Source: Vesta saturnalis (lineage: Eukaryota; Arthropoda; Insecta; Coleoptera; Lampyridae). Taken from it: a stretch of 64,000 nucleotides of DNA. Position 1 is the stretch's first letter. Each line of letters begins with the position of its first letter. The translations under genes and the position numbers were made by a program. Below are positions 10,637 to 21,112 of the stretch, piece by piece. The notes beneath the pieces were generated by a model that searched no databases, had not been told where the DNA came from, and saw only the letters and a program-made list of their open reading frames with translations. The stretch lies in NCBI GenBank assembly GCA_036346205.1, contig JARFJB010001167.1:270501-334500 (forward strand), in the 5' to 3' direction.

Positions 10637-12419
10637 TTAAATGTACTTATTTTGCAATGACAATGCCTCTTCATTTGAAACAAAATAGTCAGAAAATTTT
10701 TCCCTTATTGTATTACCTGAAAGTCTAGAAACATTATTATCAACGTATAGGTTATTATAAAGTCCAATAATTCGTGGTGGTATCTTACGACGTCTTATAA
10801 TCTTAACTTTATACTGTACAAAATTATGCAAAATACAACAAGTTTTCACTATTTCTTCGCCAAAGTCGATTCCAACATTTAACGGTCGATGAAAAATACG
10901 TCATTTATTGGTCATGATTCCGAAAGTGCATTCGGTGTATCTTCTAGCGCGGCTTAGTCTATAATGAATTGTACACTCTTTTTTAGGCGTTAAATAGTTT
11001 CCAGCATATGGTCGTTGCATGTAGTTCGACAATGCAAACGCTTCGTCGCCAATAAATGTAAAAAGAAGCACTATTCCGTTGTTTGCTATTTGTTTCGGTT
11101 GCGGAATATTTAAACGATTTTCTGCTGAATATAGTTGAGGCGGAGCTTTTTCCGTAGGAACCGACATAAACAAATACAAACTTGTAGTTGGAGTCACATA
11201 CGGCTAGCAAATTCATCGAAAAATACTTTTTGTAATTAAAGTAAAGTGAGCCACTATGACATGGCTTTATTATCCGTATGTGTTTTCCGTCAGCTGCACC
11301 TACGCGGTTAGAAAAATCAGTATTTTCTAGATAGCCTTTACTTGTGTCCTCCCAGTCTTCTGTGTGTTTAGGTGGCATACAAATATAAAATAAGCACAAT
11401 TTTTTGTATTGTTGAAAACCCTCTTCTAAATGAAAAATACAGGTCCATTAAAGAGCATCCAGTGGCCAAATACCTGAAACATTATTTTTTATTGTTGCAG
11501 TTGAGAAATTACGAAAAAAAAATGGAAGGGAATCCGCAACACCTTCGTTGAAGACAAGAACAAAAAAATCAAAAGTGGCTTTGGAGCATCTACCTCTAAA
11601 GAGTATTTATATTCACATTTGCTGTCCTTTTTAACCCTTTGACGCGAACTCGTCCATCAACAACGCCACCTACAGCACCATCAGATGATGAGAATACGAC
11701 AAACATGGACAATTATTCAACCAAGGTAGCAAAAAAAGTCAAATACTGAAGGTGAAGATAAATTGATTCAAATTTTAATTCAAAGAATGAACGAAAGAAA
11801 TCAGAATAAAACAGAAGTAGTGAAAATAATAGTGAATATAACTTTGCATTGTCACTGGTGGATGACTTGAGAGCAATTCATCCTAACTATAACATGTATG
11901 CTAAAATAGAGATCATGGGAATTTTGAAAAAATATAAACAAATGTCAATTTATCCTGCTAACTTCCAGGGTATTACACCGCTCCAGAACTACCCCAAGAT
12001 ACCCAATCAACCATCCAACTAACTAATTGTTTACCAAGTGTCCAGCAACACTGAAGATTCAATTTACTTTAATTAATATTTAATTTAATTAATAAAGATT
12101 TTTTTAACTATTTTATCAGTTCTGTAATTAATTTTAAAAACGTACCTTATAGTAATTACGAGCCTTTCTTCAGGTGCCACCGATAATCTTAAGTGTGTAT
12201 CTTCATGTCTTATGTCAGTTTTGAATCAGATGCAACAACACGAAATTTGTTTGGATTATTTTTGATTCTTTTGCAAAATAGCACATAGTAGTCGCTCTCT
12301 TTCAATCGATTGGTTGATAATGAATCCTCCCAAATTCGTCGTTGTATTTGTTTTAGTTTTCGTTTCCTGCGCCTTCAAAGTAATAAAGCTAACAGCAGTA
12401 TTTCCTCGTCGGAATTCAT
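10637..12419 (-). pseudogene. HARBI1-like transposase of Harbinger 1 (spliced, frameshifted)
   Basis: Exon 1 runs from ATG at 12419 (MNSDEEILLLALLL) to a donor at 12146/12145, ending in RLSVAPEERLVITIR. Exon 2 begins at 11473 after a TTTCAG acceptor and reads YLATGCSLMDLYFSFRRG. The phase joins cleanly across a 672-bp intron. The DDE core follows: VGAADGKHIRIIKP with catalytic Asp (about 11290), YFNYKKYFSMNLLAVCD, then FIGDEAFALSNYMQRPY with the second Asp (about 11050), and RARRYTECTFGIMTNK (about 10920) where the family Glu sits. The C-terminus CCILHNFV ends at 10637. There is a stop in exon 1 after LLLALLL and frame changes near 11150-11200 and 10870. Role: DNA cleavage during Harbinger transposition. 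Confidence 0.85.
11501..12022 (+). pseudogene. MADF/BESS accessory protein of Harbinger 1, inside the transposase intron, opposite strand
   Basis: After an ATTGTTGCAG acceptor the plus strand encodes KKWKGIRNTFVEDKNKKIKS, the end of a MADF (Myb/SANT-like) domain, then SKEYLYSHLLSFL. A stop and frame change follow at 11640. It resumes as NFALSLVDDLRAIHPNYNMY and AKIEIMGILKKYK, a BESS-like motif, and ends at 12022. Harbinger elements carry such a protein; in studied members it binds DNA and helps bring the transposase into the nucleus. The first half of the MADF domain is not seen, so the copy is 5'-truncated or its first exon is decayed. It lies almost wholly within the 11474-12145 transposase intron. 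Confidence 0.65.
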
Positions 12420-12578
12420 TCTGTTACTGAGTGTTTCGCACGTGGTGCACAGGTAGCGAAAACGTTTCGCGTCCACGACGTGTTCACTGAGCGTCCGCAG
12501 CGTGTTCGCTGCGCGTCCGCAGCACATTCGCCTGCACCTCTTTGAAAACGCTCGCAAACCGTCAGTATGATAAGGCCC

Positions 12579-13383
12579 TTAGGCAATAACATACAGATCA
12601 AATTATGTAAAATCGTTTTACATATTCTTGCTGTAATGTTATATAAAACTATGGTTGGGTACAAAATTACCAATGATAAATTATGTACTATTGCAATGTA
12701 CGGTTTTTCACTGTATACATTCATGCACATAATGGAGGAGCTTTGTAACAAGCAAAGAAAAGTAAATTTTATAAATAATCATTATGTACAATATGTAAAA
12801 ATAATTAAAAAAATAGTATATTACATACCGAGACGGAAAGTGTTCCATTCCTGTCGAGAGGCGAAGCCTCGAGGTGAACTAGTTCTCAAGATAGAGGAGT
12901 GGTAATTTTTCCGAGGTTTGTATACGACATTGTACACACCCACCACGGCTTCTCGTTTAATATAGAAGGTTGTGACAATGCGACTTTTAATTTTTACTTT
13001 AATGAGAAGCCATAAATGTTATGCTTACTATTTTTCTATTGGTTTGTCATCACTTGTTATCAATAATTCACTTATTAAATATGCTTATTAAAGAAAACAT
13101 GTTGTTTGTTTCCACCTATTGCTTGCGTTCACTCACCATCTACGCACGTGAAAAAACATGGTTGCATACGCTTGACACTATTAAAATTGACAAGTTGGCA
13201 ATTTGATATTGATAGTAGCTCCCCCACAGGTTGGAAAGTGGTCCTTTACTCACCGCTTCATCTCAATACTGTTTCCTTTTTTTGTTATAACTGACGGCTT
13301 AAAGTAAACCCGTAGAATCATTCACTTTTCAACGTTTCAAGGGTTAGAAAAGCGGTATGTTACAAACTAATTGTGAATAAATG
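12579..13383. other. Non-coding spacer
   Basis: Starts with the right TTA target copy of Harbinger 1. Open frames here (for example 12567-12905 plus) have no family resemblance and the composition of random AT-rich DNA. A short inverted pair, cggcttctcgttta and taatgagaagcc, lies at about 12954-13011. Confidence 0.4.
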
Positions 13384-13607
13384 TTATTTTTTATGCTCCT
13401 TATCTTCCTGTGCGTCTATTTTAGCTTGGGTAATGTATTGCGGAACTCGAACGGTCATAGCACGCGGAATTCGCCCATCGGCAATTTCTGGCAACATGCA
13501 ATTCATATAAAACATTTTTAATTTTGGTAACATAACGCGTTCCCAGAGATCTTCATCTTTTCTTATTCTTTCTACTGAATAATGTATTGGTTGTAACGGG
13601 AGCTTTA
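13384..13607 (-). pseudogene. C-terminal exon fragment resembling insect YqaJ-recombinase-like proteins
   Basis: The minus strand reads DEDLWERVMLPKLKMFYMNC, then MLPEIADGRIPRAMTVRVP, and ends in a charged tail with a stop at 13384. A TTTTTCTAAAG acceptor precedes it near 13607. The pattern (acidic-aromatic, MLPKL, FY, LPEI, then basic) resembles the C-terminus of multi-copy insect proteins with a YqaJ (lambda-exonuclease-like) domain. That link is from memory of the family and is tentative. No upstream exons were found within several kb, so it is a fragment or a transposed exon. Confidence 0.4.
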
Positions 13608-14936
13608 GAAAAATCAAAATTTCGCGCTAAATTTTACGAGATTGGATATTTATATATTATTTTTCTGAATAAAGTACCGGTTATTGTTTATTTGTAATTG
13701 AATGTAATTAATATTAAAATGAAAAGCTTGAGTTTGTTTCAATAAGTTGTCTATATATTCAATTTGAAAATATTTAAATTACGCGGCATTTGCAAGTTGG
13801 ATGTGTTGGAAGGGAATCACGCTGTTATAATCATGCAGTTTTTAAAATAGTGGCATAGAGTGAGCAATCACAGAGTCGCGATAAGTAAGCGAACAGAAAG
13901 TGTCGCATAAAAATAAGCGATCAGAATTCGCAGTCTAAGCGACATTGTATAGACATGCCGCCATATGAAGTGTTAAAATTATAAATAAGAATTAATTAAT
14001 AGGTGATAGGGAAGAAGTAGAAAATTACTTTCCTTATTAAAATAATAAAAAGTGCAAAAATTGACAATTTGGGTGTAATAGAAAGATTGCGTAATAGTTT
14101 ACAATAGCGTTTTAAGTGCTTGTTGAAAGTGTCCTAAGTTGATGGTTTAATAGCCAGTGATAAATTGTAATAAAGCTGTTTGAGTTGTGTTAAAATATGC
14201 AATAATTTAGGAAACTTTGTTCATTTTTGTGTCATGTGAATTGCATACCAAAGCTAAAAGCTTCCATTTTGTTCTTGAGTATTTTTATTAAAAAAATATA
14301 CGGTAAGAGCTAATTACACCTATTTTTCTTTGCCTATTACATTTATCCTTTTTAGGCACTTTTATTTTACGTTTGTTTCACTTTTATTTTTACTTTTATT
14401 ACGAGACATTTACCTATTACGTAATTTCATTGTATTATTACGTTTCAATTTAACGAGGATGACGCAATAGAAGATATTCCTACGCTGAAAATTATAAATA
14501 AATGGTACATTAATCCATTTAAATCAACCAAGTTTAGCCTTTTGTGAAAGAATTTATTCATTTGGGATCAACGAATATCAAAACTCTTATTATATTTTCA
14601 TTTCAAGATTGATTGCACAACCAAAATTGAAAGCGTGGCTTCGTCATCACATCTTATCAGTAGCAGACACCAGTGACAACTAAAATTTTAAAGTTCAACA
14701 GGTATTTCATTTCCAGTTATTAGTATAAGGTATTTTCTAAGTTACTAACATTAGTATTAAGATTTTCTAATTTGTAACTTGTCTTAAAGATTTTATAATA
14801 AACCTTGTTATTGTTTTCAATTTTACACTTATTACATTTACGGTTTACTTGCTTTCCATAAAATAAGTTGGCGTCCGAGGTATTTTAACATTTATTTACA
14901 GGTTGGAGTTACATTTTTTTTGTACAGCGAACATAT
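13608..14936. other. Long AT-rich stretch without a recognisable gene
   Basis: I see no open frame with family signature, no terminal repeats and no RNA gene. It could hold introns or an untranslated region of the YqaJ-like fragment, but nothing shows this. Confidence 0.4.
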
Positions 14937-15020
14937 CTAATCACACACACGCACACCCACGCGCACACTCACACACACACACGCACCCACCCACCCACAC
15001 GCACGCAAGCACATACACCC

Positions 15021-15061
<41 letters not shown>

Positions 15062-15135
15062 CCACACACACACACACGCGCGCACACACACGCTCAGACG
15101 CACGCACCCACCCACCCATCCACCAACCCACCCCT
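14937..15135. repeat. (CA)n-rich microsatellite
   Basis: Long runs of CACACA with interspersed CACG, CACC and CACT words over about 200 bp. Open frames here on both strands (His/Thr-rich or Cys/Val-rich) are artefacts of the simple repeat. Confidence 0.95.
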
Positions 15136-15337
15136 TTTTGCAAAAAGGAAGCGGTAGACAGAGGAACATATGATGTGGGATGTCATAGGGTGTGATGCCG
15201 ATACGCTGGTGAGTATCTATTGTAGATAAGATAAACGAAACTACTGTAACCTAACATAATTAGATTAGATAAAAAAACTGTAACCTAACAAAAGTAGATT
15301 ATATAAACAAAACTACAGTAACCTAAACATAAAGGCT

Positions 15338-15413
15338 GCATGGGCCGTGATTCGAACCCGCACCAACAGCGTGGAAGACGACTCCTACCACTACCCACCA
15401 GCGCTCTAGAAGT
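15338..15413 (-). repeat. tRNA-derived SINE head
   Basis: On the minus strand there is a TGGGTAGTGGTAGGAG A-box-like word. About 30 bases later comes GGTTCGAATC, a good B box, in a tRNA-like spacing. The stem pairing of a real tRNA is not evident and the 5' flank has tandem ctgtaacctaa-type words, so a tRNA-derived SINE is more likely than a tRNA gene. Confidence 0.5.
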
Positions 15414-15589
15414 GTGACATTGAAAGTAATATTTAAATCATTTAAAAAATACCTATTTATGTACATTAGGCATGCGCAATTTGTCATCGGAACCACATTC
15501 TATATCTTCCTGCTCCTCTGTTTACCGCCTCATTAAAAAAGATAAGACTAACATAAATGAGTGCATTAATGAATAAAGCGGACTATTTC

Positions 15590-15900
15590 AAACCATAGCT
15601 GGAGCTACACCATCACCAAAATAAAAATGCTGTAATGCCATGATTTTGTGTTCCTTTTGTGCTAATGTTTCCCGTATAATACAAATTTTGTGCTCAAGCC
15701 GTAACGGTGTTATCCAAAATTGTATATCTGTATCTCTAACTTCACGCTGGGGTACCTCATCGCCAAAATCAAAATGCTGTAATGCCATGATTTTGTGTCC
15801 ATTTTGTGCTAATTTTTGCCGTATAATACAAATTTTGTAGCCGTAATCGAATTGTTTAAAATTTTATATCTGTACCTCCAACTTCATGCTGGAGATTTGG
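15590..15900 (-). repeat. Satellite Sat-136, two or more monomers (inverse orientation)
   Basis: About two copies of the 134-147 bp monomer also seen at 18955-19300 and 21354-21860. The key words are catgattttgtg, cgtataatacaaattttgt and the internal hairpin cctccaac/gctggag. Here the monomers lie in the opposite orientation to the two downstream blocks. Confidence 0.85.
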
Positions 15901-17240
15901 TATTCATTTGAGTGTTCACTTCATCGTGGAACTGTATTTTCTGATCGAATGTCATTGCTTTATCGACAACTTCAGCATCTAAAGATTCGGTTTCCATTTT
16001 ATTGCCTTCGTGTAACAATATTTCCTGGTCGTGTGGAATTGATTTATTGACGACTACAGAGTGTAAAGGTTCGTGTTCTGTTTTATTGCTTGATTCTCCA
16101 ATTTGGTGGAAATAACTTAAACCAGAAGCAAGATGCATAGTGCCTACAATATAATAATACAAAAATAAGAGATTTTGATTAATGGTTACATACTTTCAAC
16201 GATTCTTGCATGTTCTACTACAAATTGGTCGACTCAGAGGTAATTTCAATAAATGTCTCGATTTCAAGTCATTAAAGTAACTTTCGACGTTTGTTGACGA
16301 TGCTGTTAAGCTACCGTAACCAAAGTGTTTCATCATTATTCCAATCCATAGTGGAAGTCTGAAACATCAGATAATACATTTATCGCACAAAACAGCACTT
16401 TCATCCGAATAGTGTAATAGAAAGTATTTAGGGAAATCAGTAAAAATGAATTAGTCTATGAATGACCTTGGACTCTGTATAAAATCGTTATCCTATGAAA
16501 CCTTAGCTTGTGCACAACCGCTTTAAAGGTTTAATGATCGTGGGTAACTACATGATGTTGTCCCCGTCTCCATCACTTACAATGGATACTGCTTCTTCGT
16601 AAAGTTTTTCGATAATACAATGCAAAGTATTTTCTTCGTTTCGATTTTCAATATACTGGTTGGTATCAATATCTGAAGCATTCACGTCCATTTCAGATAT
16701 AATACCGTTTACTGCGTGTTGTTCTATACGATACGCATATTTTATTAGTCGCTTAGTGTTCACTATGTTGCCTTCATATTGTGATAATGCGGTAACAAAG
16801 AGCGATTTGATAATATGTAATGCTTCATCGAAGTGTGTAGAAAGCAATATCTGCACTACACCACGGATATAAAATTGACGTATTTTTGACCTATTGTTAA
16901 TATTAGATGGATGAATATCTCGCGAGCGACAGACCATTTTGATTAAACGAGCTACATCTATTCTTATAAAACACTTTGGTGACAATGATGTATCATTATG
17001 TAACATCACTTTAGTGCAATTATCGATGTATGTATGTCAAGATTTAAACAACCTGAAAAAGCTCTACAGAGAGCACTTACTAATGCCATTGAAAGTCGCA
17101 AACTATTCCTTTAGGCAACTTAGCGCCCATAGGATGCCACTCCGACAGCCAATAATGGATTGCGTTACTGTGATTCCTTTCTGAGAGCATTTGCGCAACT
17201 GAGATTTGCCCTTCACTGGAATTCGGCAGTTTCACAACAA
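15884..17240 (-). pseudogene. MULE-like (uncharacterised insect family) transposase, three exons, truncated by a pogo relic
   Basis: Exon 1 runs 17240 to about 16556. It contains VVVKLPNSSEGQISVAQMLS, LPKGIVCDF, LSPKCFIRIDVARLIKMVCR and FYIRGVVQILLST. A GTAGTT donor follows. Exon 2 begins after a TGATGTTTCAG acceptor near 16361 with LPLWIGIMMKHFGYGS and SSTNVESYFNDLKSR, and ends at a GTATGT donor near 16190. Exon 3 (16142-15884) reads STMHLASGLSYFHQ. Splice phases join. A frame slip occurs in exon 2 just before QFVVEHARIVE. The order VCDFS...RIDVAHLIK...VESxFNDxK is typical of a multi-copy insect protein family I know only as uncharacterised or MULE-like. The N-terminus is lost where the plus-strand pogo relic begins at about 17228-17240. 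Confidence 0.55.
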
Positions 17241-18622
17241 CTGCAAAAGGCCATCGACGACATAAAAAAAGGAGTGTCATATAGAGCTGCAATTGCGAAA
17301 TATGAAATTCATTATTCAGTCCTATATCGTCATTGTAAAAATCCAGAAACAAAATCTCAAGGAGGTCAAACGGTCTTATCCTCCACAGAAAAAATAGTTT
17401 GGACACCTGATAACATGTGCAAATTGGGATGTCCCCTTGATTATCCAGACCTCAGACTAAATACGAGTCTACAAAGCAAAATTTTTATGAGTCATGGACC
17501 GTTGGCAGAATAAAACGGGGCTAAATATAACAGAGTGCCAGTGGTTGGTTTGATGCTATTGAGTTTGGCGATTTGGTGGAAAAAATTGCTGTACCTACAT
17601 TGAAGGATTTACTAGGAAAATAGTTTTTAACAGGAGACAACCTGTCAAGTCACTTTTCTGCTAAAACTGTTTCATCTTGCCTACAATACAGTATTTCATT
17701 TATTTTCTTACCCTCAAATTCTACACATATGACCAACCATGGACGTGGCGCCCTTTCTACCCCTAAAAGCAGCCTGGAGAAAAATTTTAGATAATTGGAG
17801 AATGGTTGAAGGTAGAAAAGCAGCTGGCATTCCCAAAGATAGATTTCCACGTCTTGTGAAAGTACTTCACGACAGCATTGATGTAAATAAAGAGGTCAAT
17901 ATCAACGCAAGCTTTCGAAAGTGCGGAATCTACTCATTTAACCGCAAGGAAGTTTTGAAGCCGTTACCATGTAGAAATGAAGGTGTCGAAGAGAATATCA
18001 ACAAGCAGTTGTAGATATTCTAAAATCTTTAACGTACACGGATACAACTGCGGTGCAAAAAAAAGGAGAAAGAAAGTTGACGTTACTACGGGCAAGAGTG
18101 TCAAAGCAGCAGATTTTGAAAGTGAGGAAATGGATGTGGAGGAGTCACTAACAGATGAATTGGAAAATGTACGTCTGAAGAGAGTGAAGACGAAGAAGAC
18201 ATATGTGCAGACGAGTATGCAAATGAAGATAATCACGTCAGGGGTAATAGGATTAGTGTGATTTTCAACGGACACATTTTTTACGAAGTGTTTCCTATTG
18301 TAAGAGAATCTGTAAGAAAACATATTTGGTTGTTAGTAGCTTCCCGATCAGCAGTGGTAAAAAACAGAAGAACAAGTTTTTCATAGGACAAGTGACGAAT
18401 GATCCTATCGATAATGACGAAATTGAGGCAATCTTTTTGCGTCCTCGTGAAACTAAAAAAATTTCTGAATTTATGTTCGGATCTCCAAAGGTTGCTGATG
18501 TTACAAATTTTGCCTACGATCAAGTTGTAGATCAATTATTTCCTATTGATGAGGATGGTGCTCCTTCTACCTCTAAGAGAGAAGTTCTTAGATTTCCAGT
18601 TAATGCGAAAAATCACAATTAG
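17228..18622 (+). pseudogene. Pogo/Tigger-type transposase relic (HTH_psq + partial DDE_1)
   Basis: The N-terminal helix-turn-helix reads LQKAIDDIKKGVSYRAAIAK and YEIHYSVLYRHCKNPE (17228-17350). A conserved block to about 17640 is broken by stops, with much of the first half of the DDE domain missing. It resumes with FLTGDNLSSHFSAKTVSS (second catalytic Asp), then one frame slip near 17735, then MDVAPFLPLKAAWRKILDNW and NASFRKCGIYSFNR. A basic and acidic tail follows in another frame to 18260. A last frame (18326-18622) reads KNKFFIGQVTNDPIDNDEIE and ends at 18622, followed by AATAAA-like sequence at 18669. No terminal repeats were found. It abuts the MULE-like relic head-on. Confidence 0.75.
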
Positions 18623-18639
18623 TGCATACCTACGTATTT

Positions 18640-18954
18640 TTTATTATTTTGTGTACTTGTCATGAGAATAAATGTTTATTTTATTTACGGGTGTACATTT
18701 TAATGCACCCTGTTATGAATTGGTAAGGTGAAAGTAGAACTGTATATTTTTAAAAACATAGTATACCTGTATTGGCAACTTTATTAGGACATTGATGTTA
18801 GTGAATAACTTTTTTACATCAAAACAATCTATTTTGCTGCAACCCCGACGAAATACCATAACAAGAGGACATAAGCTATCGAACAGCGAAACTCTGCTGC
18901 CGGTATGTGATGTAGAAACACAGTTATATTATGCACAAACAGACAGGCATACAA
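18640..18954. other. Non-coding spacer
   Basis: Follows the pogo relic. An AATAAA-type signal is near 18669. Nothing else is recognisable before the satellite starts. Confidence 0.4.
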
Positions 18955-19300
18955 GGTTTTGATTTTGGTGATGAAGTATCTCCAGCGTAAAGTTGGAGGC
19001 ACAGATATAAAGTTTCAGATATCTCCCTTATGGCTTGAGCACATAATTTGTGTTGTAGGATAAAAAATGGCCCAAAATGAGCACACAATTATGGCATTAC
19101 AGCATTTTTATTTTAGTGATGATGTACCTCCAGCGTGAAGTTGGAGGTACACATATAAAATTTTGAATAACTCCGTTACAGCTTGAGCACAAAATTTGTA
19201 TTATACGGCTAAAATTAGCACAAAATCATGGCATTATATCATTTTGATTTTGGCGATAATGTACCTTCAGTGTTAAGTTGGAAGTACAGATATAAAATTT
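18955..19300 (+). repeat. Satellite Sat-136, left block
   Basis: Tandem monomers with gtacctcc or gtaccttc starts at 18976, 19123 and 19261 (spacings 147 and 138). Each monomer contains an inverted pair, gtacctccag and ttggaggtac, that could form a hairpin. The block is cut at 19300 by the long-TIR element and resumes in phase at 21354. Confidence 0.9.
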
Positions 19301-19965
19301 GGGACCTGATCACAACGGCCACTGATCATAACGGCCACCCCGGTTTTTGTTATTTCATAACGCCCACCTTGATCATAACGGCCACTAATATTATTTGATC
19401 ACAACGGCCACCTTGTTCACAACGGCCACTCTTTCAATTGATCACAACGGCCACCTTGATCACAACGGCCAATTTTACAAGTTGATCATAACGGCCACTG
19501 TGATCATAACGTCCAATCGTACTCATTATCATAACGGCCACTTTGATCATAACGGCCACCTTGATCACAACGCCCACCGACGCCGTAAGTGGAAAACGTC
19601 ATACGACGATGATCACAACGGCTACCATGATCACAACGGCCAACTTTACAAGTTGATCATAACGGCCACCGTGATCATAACGTCCACTCGTACTCATTAT
19701 CGTAACGGCCACCTTAATCACAATGCCCACCGGCGCCAGTAGTGGAAAACATCATACGACGATGATCACAACGGCCACCATGATCACAACGGCCAACTTT
19801 ACAAGTTGATCATAACGCCCAATCTTAATAATGTTCATAACAGCCACCGTGATCACAACGGCCTCCGACGCCAGTTGACAGAAACGCCCAACAACGATGA
19901 TCACAAACGGCCACTCTTAGTCGGATGATGATCATAACGGTCGCCTTGATCACGACGTCAATTTT
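19301..19965. repeat. Left TIR and tandem GATCATAACGGCCAC repeats
   Basis: Dozens of 15-20 bp words of the form GATCA(T/C)AACGGCCAC follow one another with short spacers. Higher-order units recur at 19581, 19734 and 19869, marked by cgccgtaagtgg or cgccagtagtgg. Open frames across this stretch are products of the repeat. Confidence 0.9.
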
Positions 19966-20639
19966 TAATATAGTATAGCATTTAATGGACTCTTGTTGGC
20001 TAATAGCTTTTCTTCATTGAAATTAGTTTACATATTTTCTGGAGCTCCGATAGGGTTAGTGGAGCCGTACTTCATAGCTAACGCAGCTTTTTTTCGATTA
20101 AAGCGTATATCTACTCCGAAATAAACAAAATTAAACGGAAGGATTTAAAAATATTTGGAAAAAAAAATTGTACTGCATAAATATTTTCAGTACATTTAGG
20201 CAATCGAAGTACCTTCCAAAGCTTAAAAATAGGTAGCGTTAGAAATCTGAAAATATTTTAGTTAAAGAGAATGCAGCCGAGTATACCGCATTCTAAATGT
20301 TTAAATTATTATTTTGGCCAGAACTCCATAAGCTTGTAATGAACGGTGTCAGACACCCTATATGATACCTAATTTTTATCTTATCTATACGTGTTTATGC
20401 AAGTAAGATATGTATAAGGTGTTCAAACAGACTTCATTACTCATTACTTCAAATCTTCACATTCTGACTTTCAGTTTACTTTCCTCTTTGATATAGAAAG
20501 ACTAACAAGAGTACAATATAACAAAACATAAAATGGGTAATAATTTTTTTATTAATTTGTGCATACATATCCAATTAAGTGCTTACAATACGCAAAAACT
20601 CTGTTATTGTGGTTCTGTCTAGAGGACAAACAGAGTAGT
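19966..20639. other. Element interior without recognisable gene
   Basis: Unique sequence inside the long-TIR element. No reading frame or motif I can support. Confidence 0.4.
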
Positions 20640-20884
20640 CTATGACATAGCCTAATTCTTCGTGCGGTCTCTGATGTTACATGTTTCTGACTTTATATTG
20701 TTTTGTACAATCGTCGCATAACCTAAAGTGCTTACATGGGAGCAACACCGTTGTTGGCACGTTTTCTTTTCAGATAATGCAAGTCGCATGATTAGATATT
20801 TGAGAGGCTTCAGGTGTGCTTTCTCTCGAATTTTCCTCTTCGTGCTCATCATCAGGTATATCTTCTACTTCTTGGATTTCATCT
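20600..20884 (-). pseudogene. RING-finger exon fragment inside the long-TIR element
   Basis: After a CACATTTCAG acceptor at about 20884 the minus strand reads acidic sequence (EIQEVEDIPDDEHEEE), then NHATCII followed by a stop codon, KENVPTTVLL, PCKHFRLCDDC, and after a frame slip and stop DYSVCPLDRTTITEFLRI. This is the layout of a C-terminal C3HC4 RING: C-x2-(C lost to TGA), C-x-H-x3-C-x2-C, C-P-x-(C changed to D). RING domains of this C-terminal type belong to E3 ubiquitin ligases such as IAP-like proteins. The changed ligands, stops and missing upstream exons show a dead fragment. It may be a captured host exon or part of the element's own lost gene. Confidence 0.55.
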
Positions 20885-21112
20885 GAAATGTGACGTACGT
20901 ATGAGTAACTTCAATTAGGTTTCATTTACTATATGGGTAACTTACATAGGTATTTGTATAATAAAATTGATATACAGTGAAAGCATTTGTGAAGTAAGAA
21001 GTGTCAAAAAACAATTTCTAAAAAGATGTAATAAAAAAACCTTACCTACTACTTCATATTCTAGCGGAACAGACCCCAAAAGAGGGTCTAACTATTTTAA
21101 CACAACTTTTGG

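Larger units (their letters stand above)
7739..12578 (-). mobile_element. PIF/Harbinger element 1 (4.84 kb including a nested element)
   Basis: The left end gggccttatcatactgacgg and the right end, reverse-complemented, are identical over about 28 bp (gggccttatcatactgacgg then tttgcgagcg). The trinucleotide TTA flanks both ends (7736-7738 and 12579-12581), the PIF/Harbinger hallmark. Inside are a spliced transposase on the minus strand and an accessory MADF/BESS gene on the plus strand. A Tc1/mariner-like element (7852-10376) is inserted 113 bp inside the left end. Without that insertion the element would be about 2.3 kb. The matching ends suggest fairly recent mobility even though the genes are broken. 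Confidence 0.9.

Noticed and set aside
12567..12905. 112-residue plus-strand ORF
   Set aside because: No family motifs, it starts inside the Harbinger terminal repeat, and composition is that of AT-rich random sequence.
14903..15169. His/Thr-rich (plus) and Cys/Val-rich (minus) ORFs
   Set aside because: Pure translation of a (CA)n-type simple repeat.
15338..15413. A functional tRNA gene
   Set aside because: A- and B-box words are present but cloverleaf pairing and a 3' end are not convincing; a tRNA-derived SINE fits better.
19395..19742. 115-residue ORF rich in His, Asn, Gly and Ile/Thr
   Set aside because: Produced by the GATCATAACGGCCAC tandem repeat; several frames are open for the same reason.
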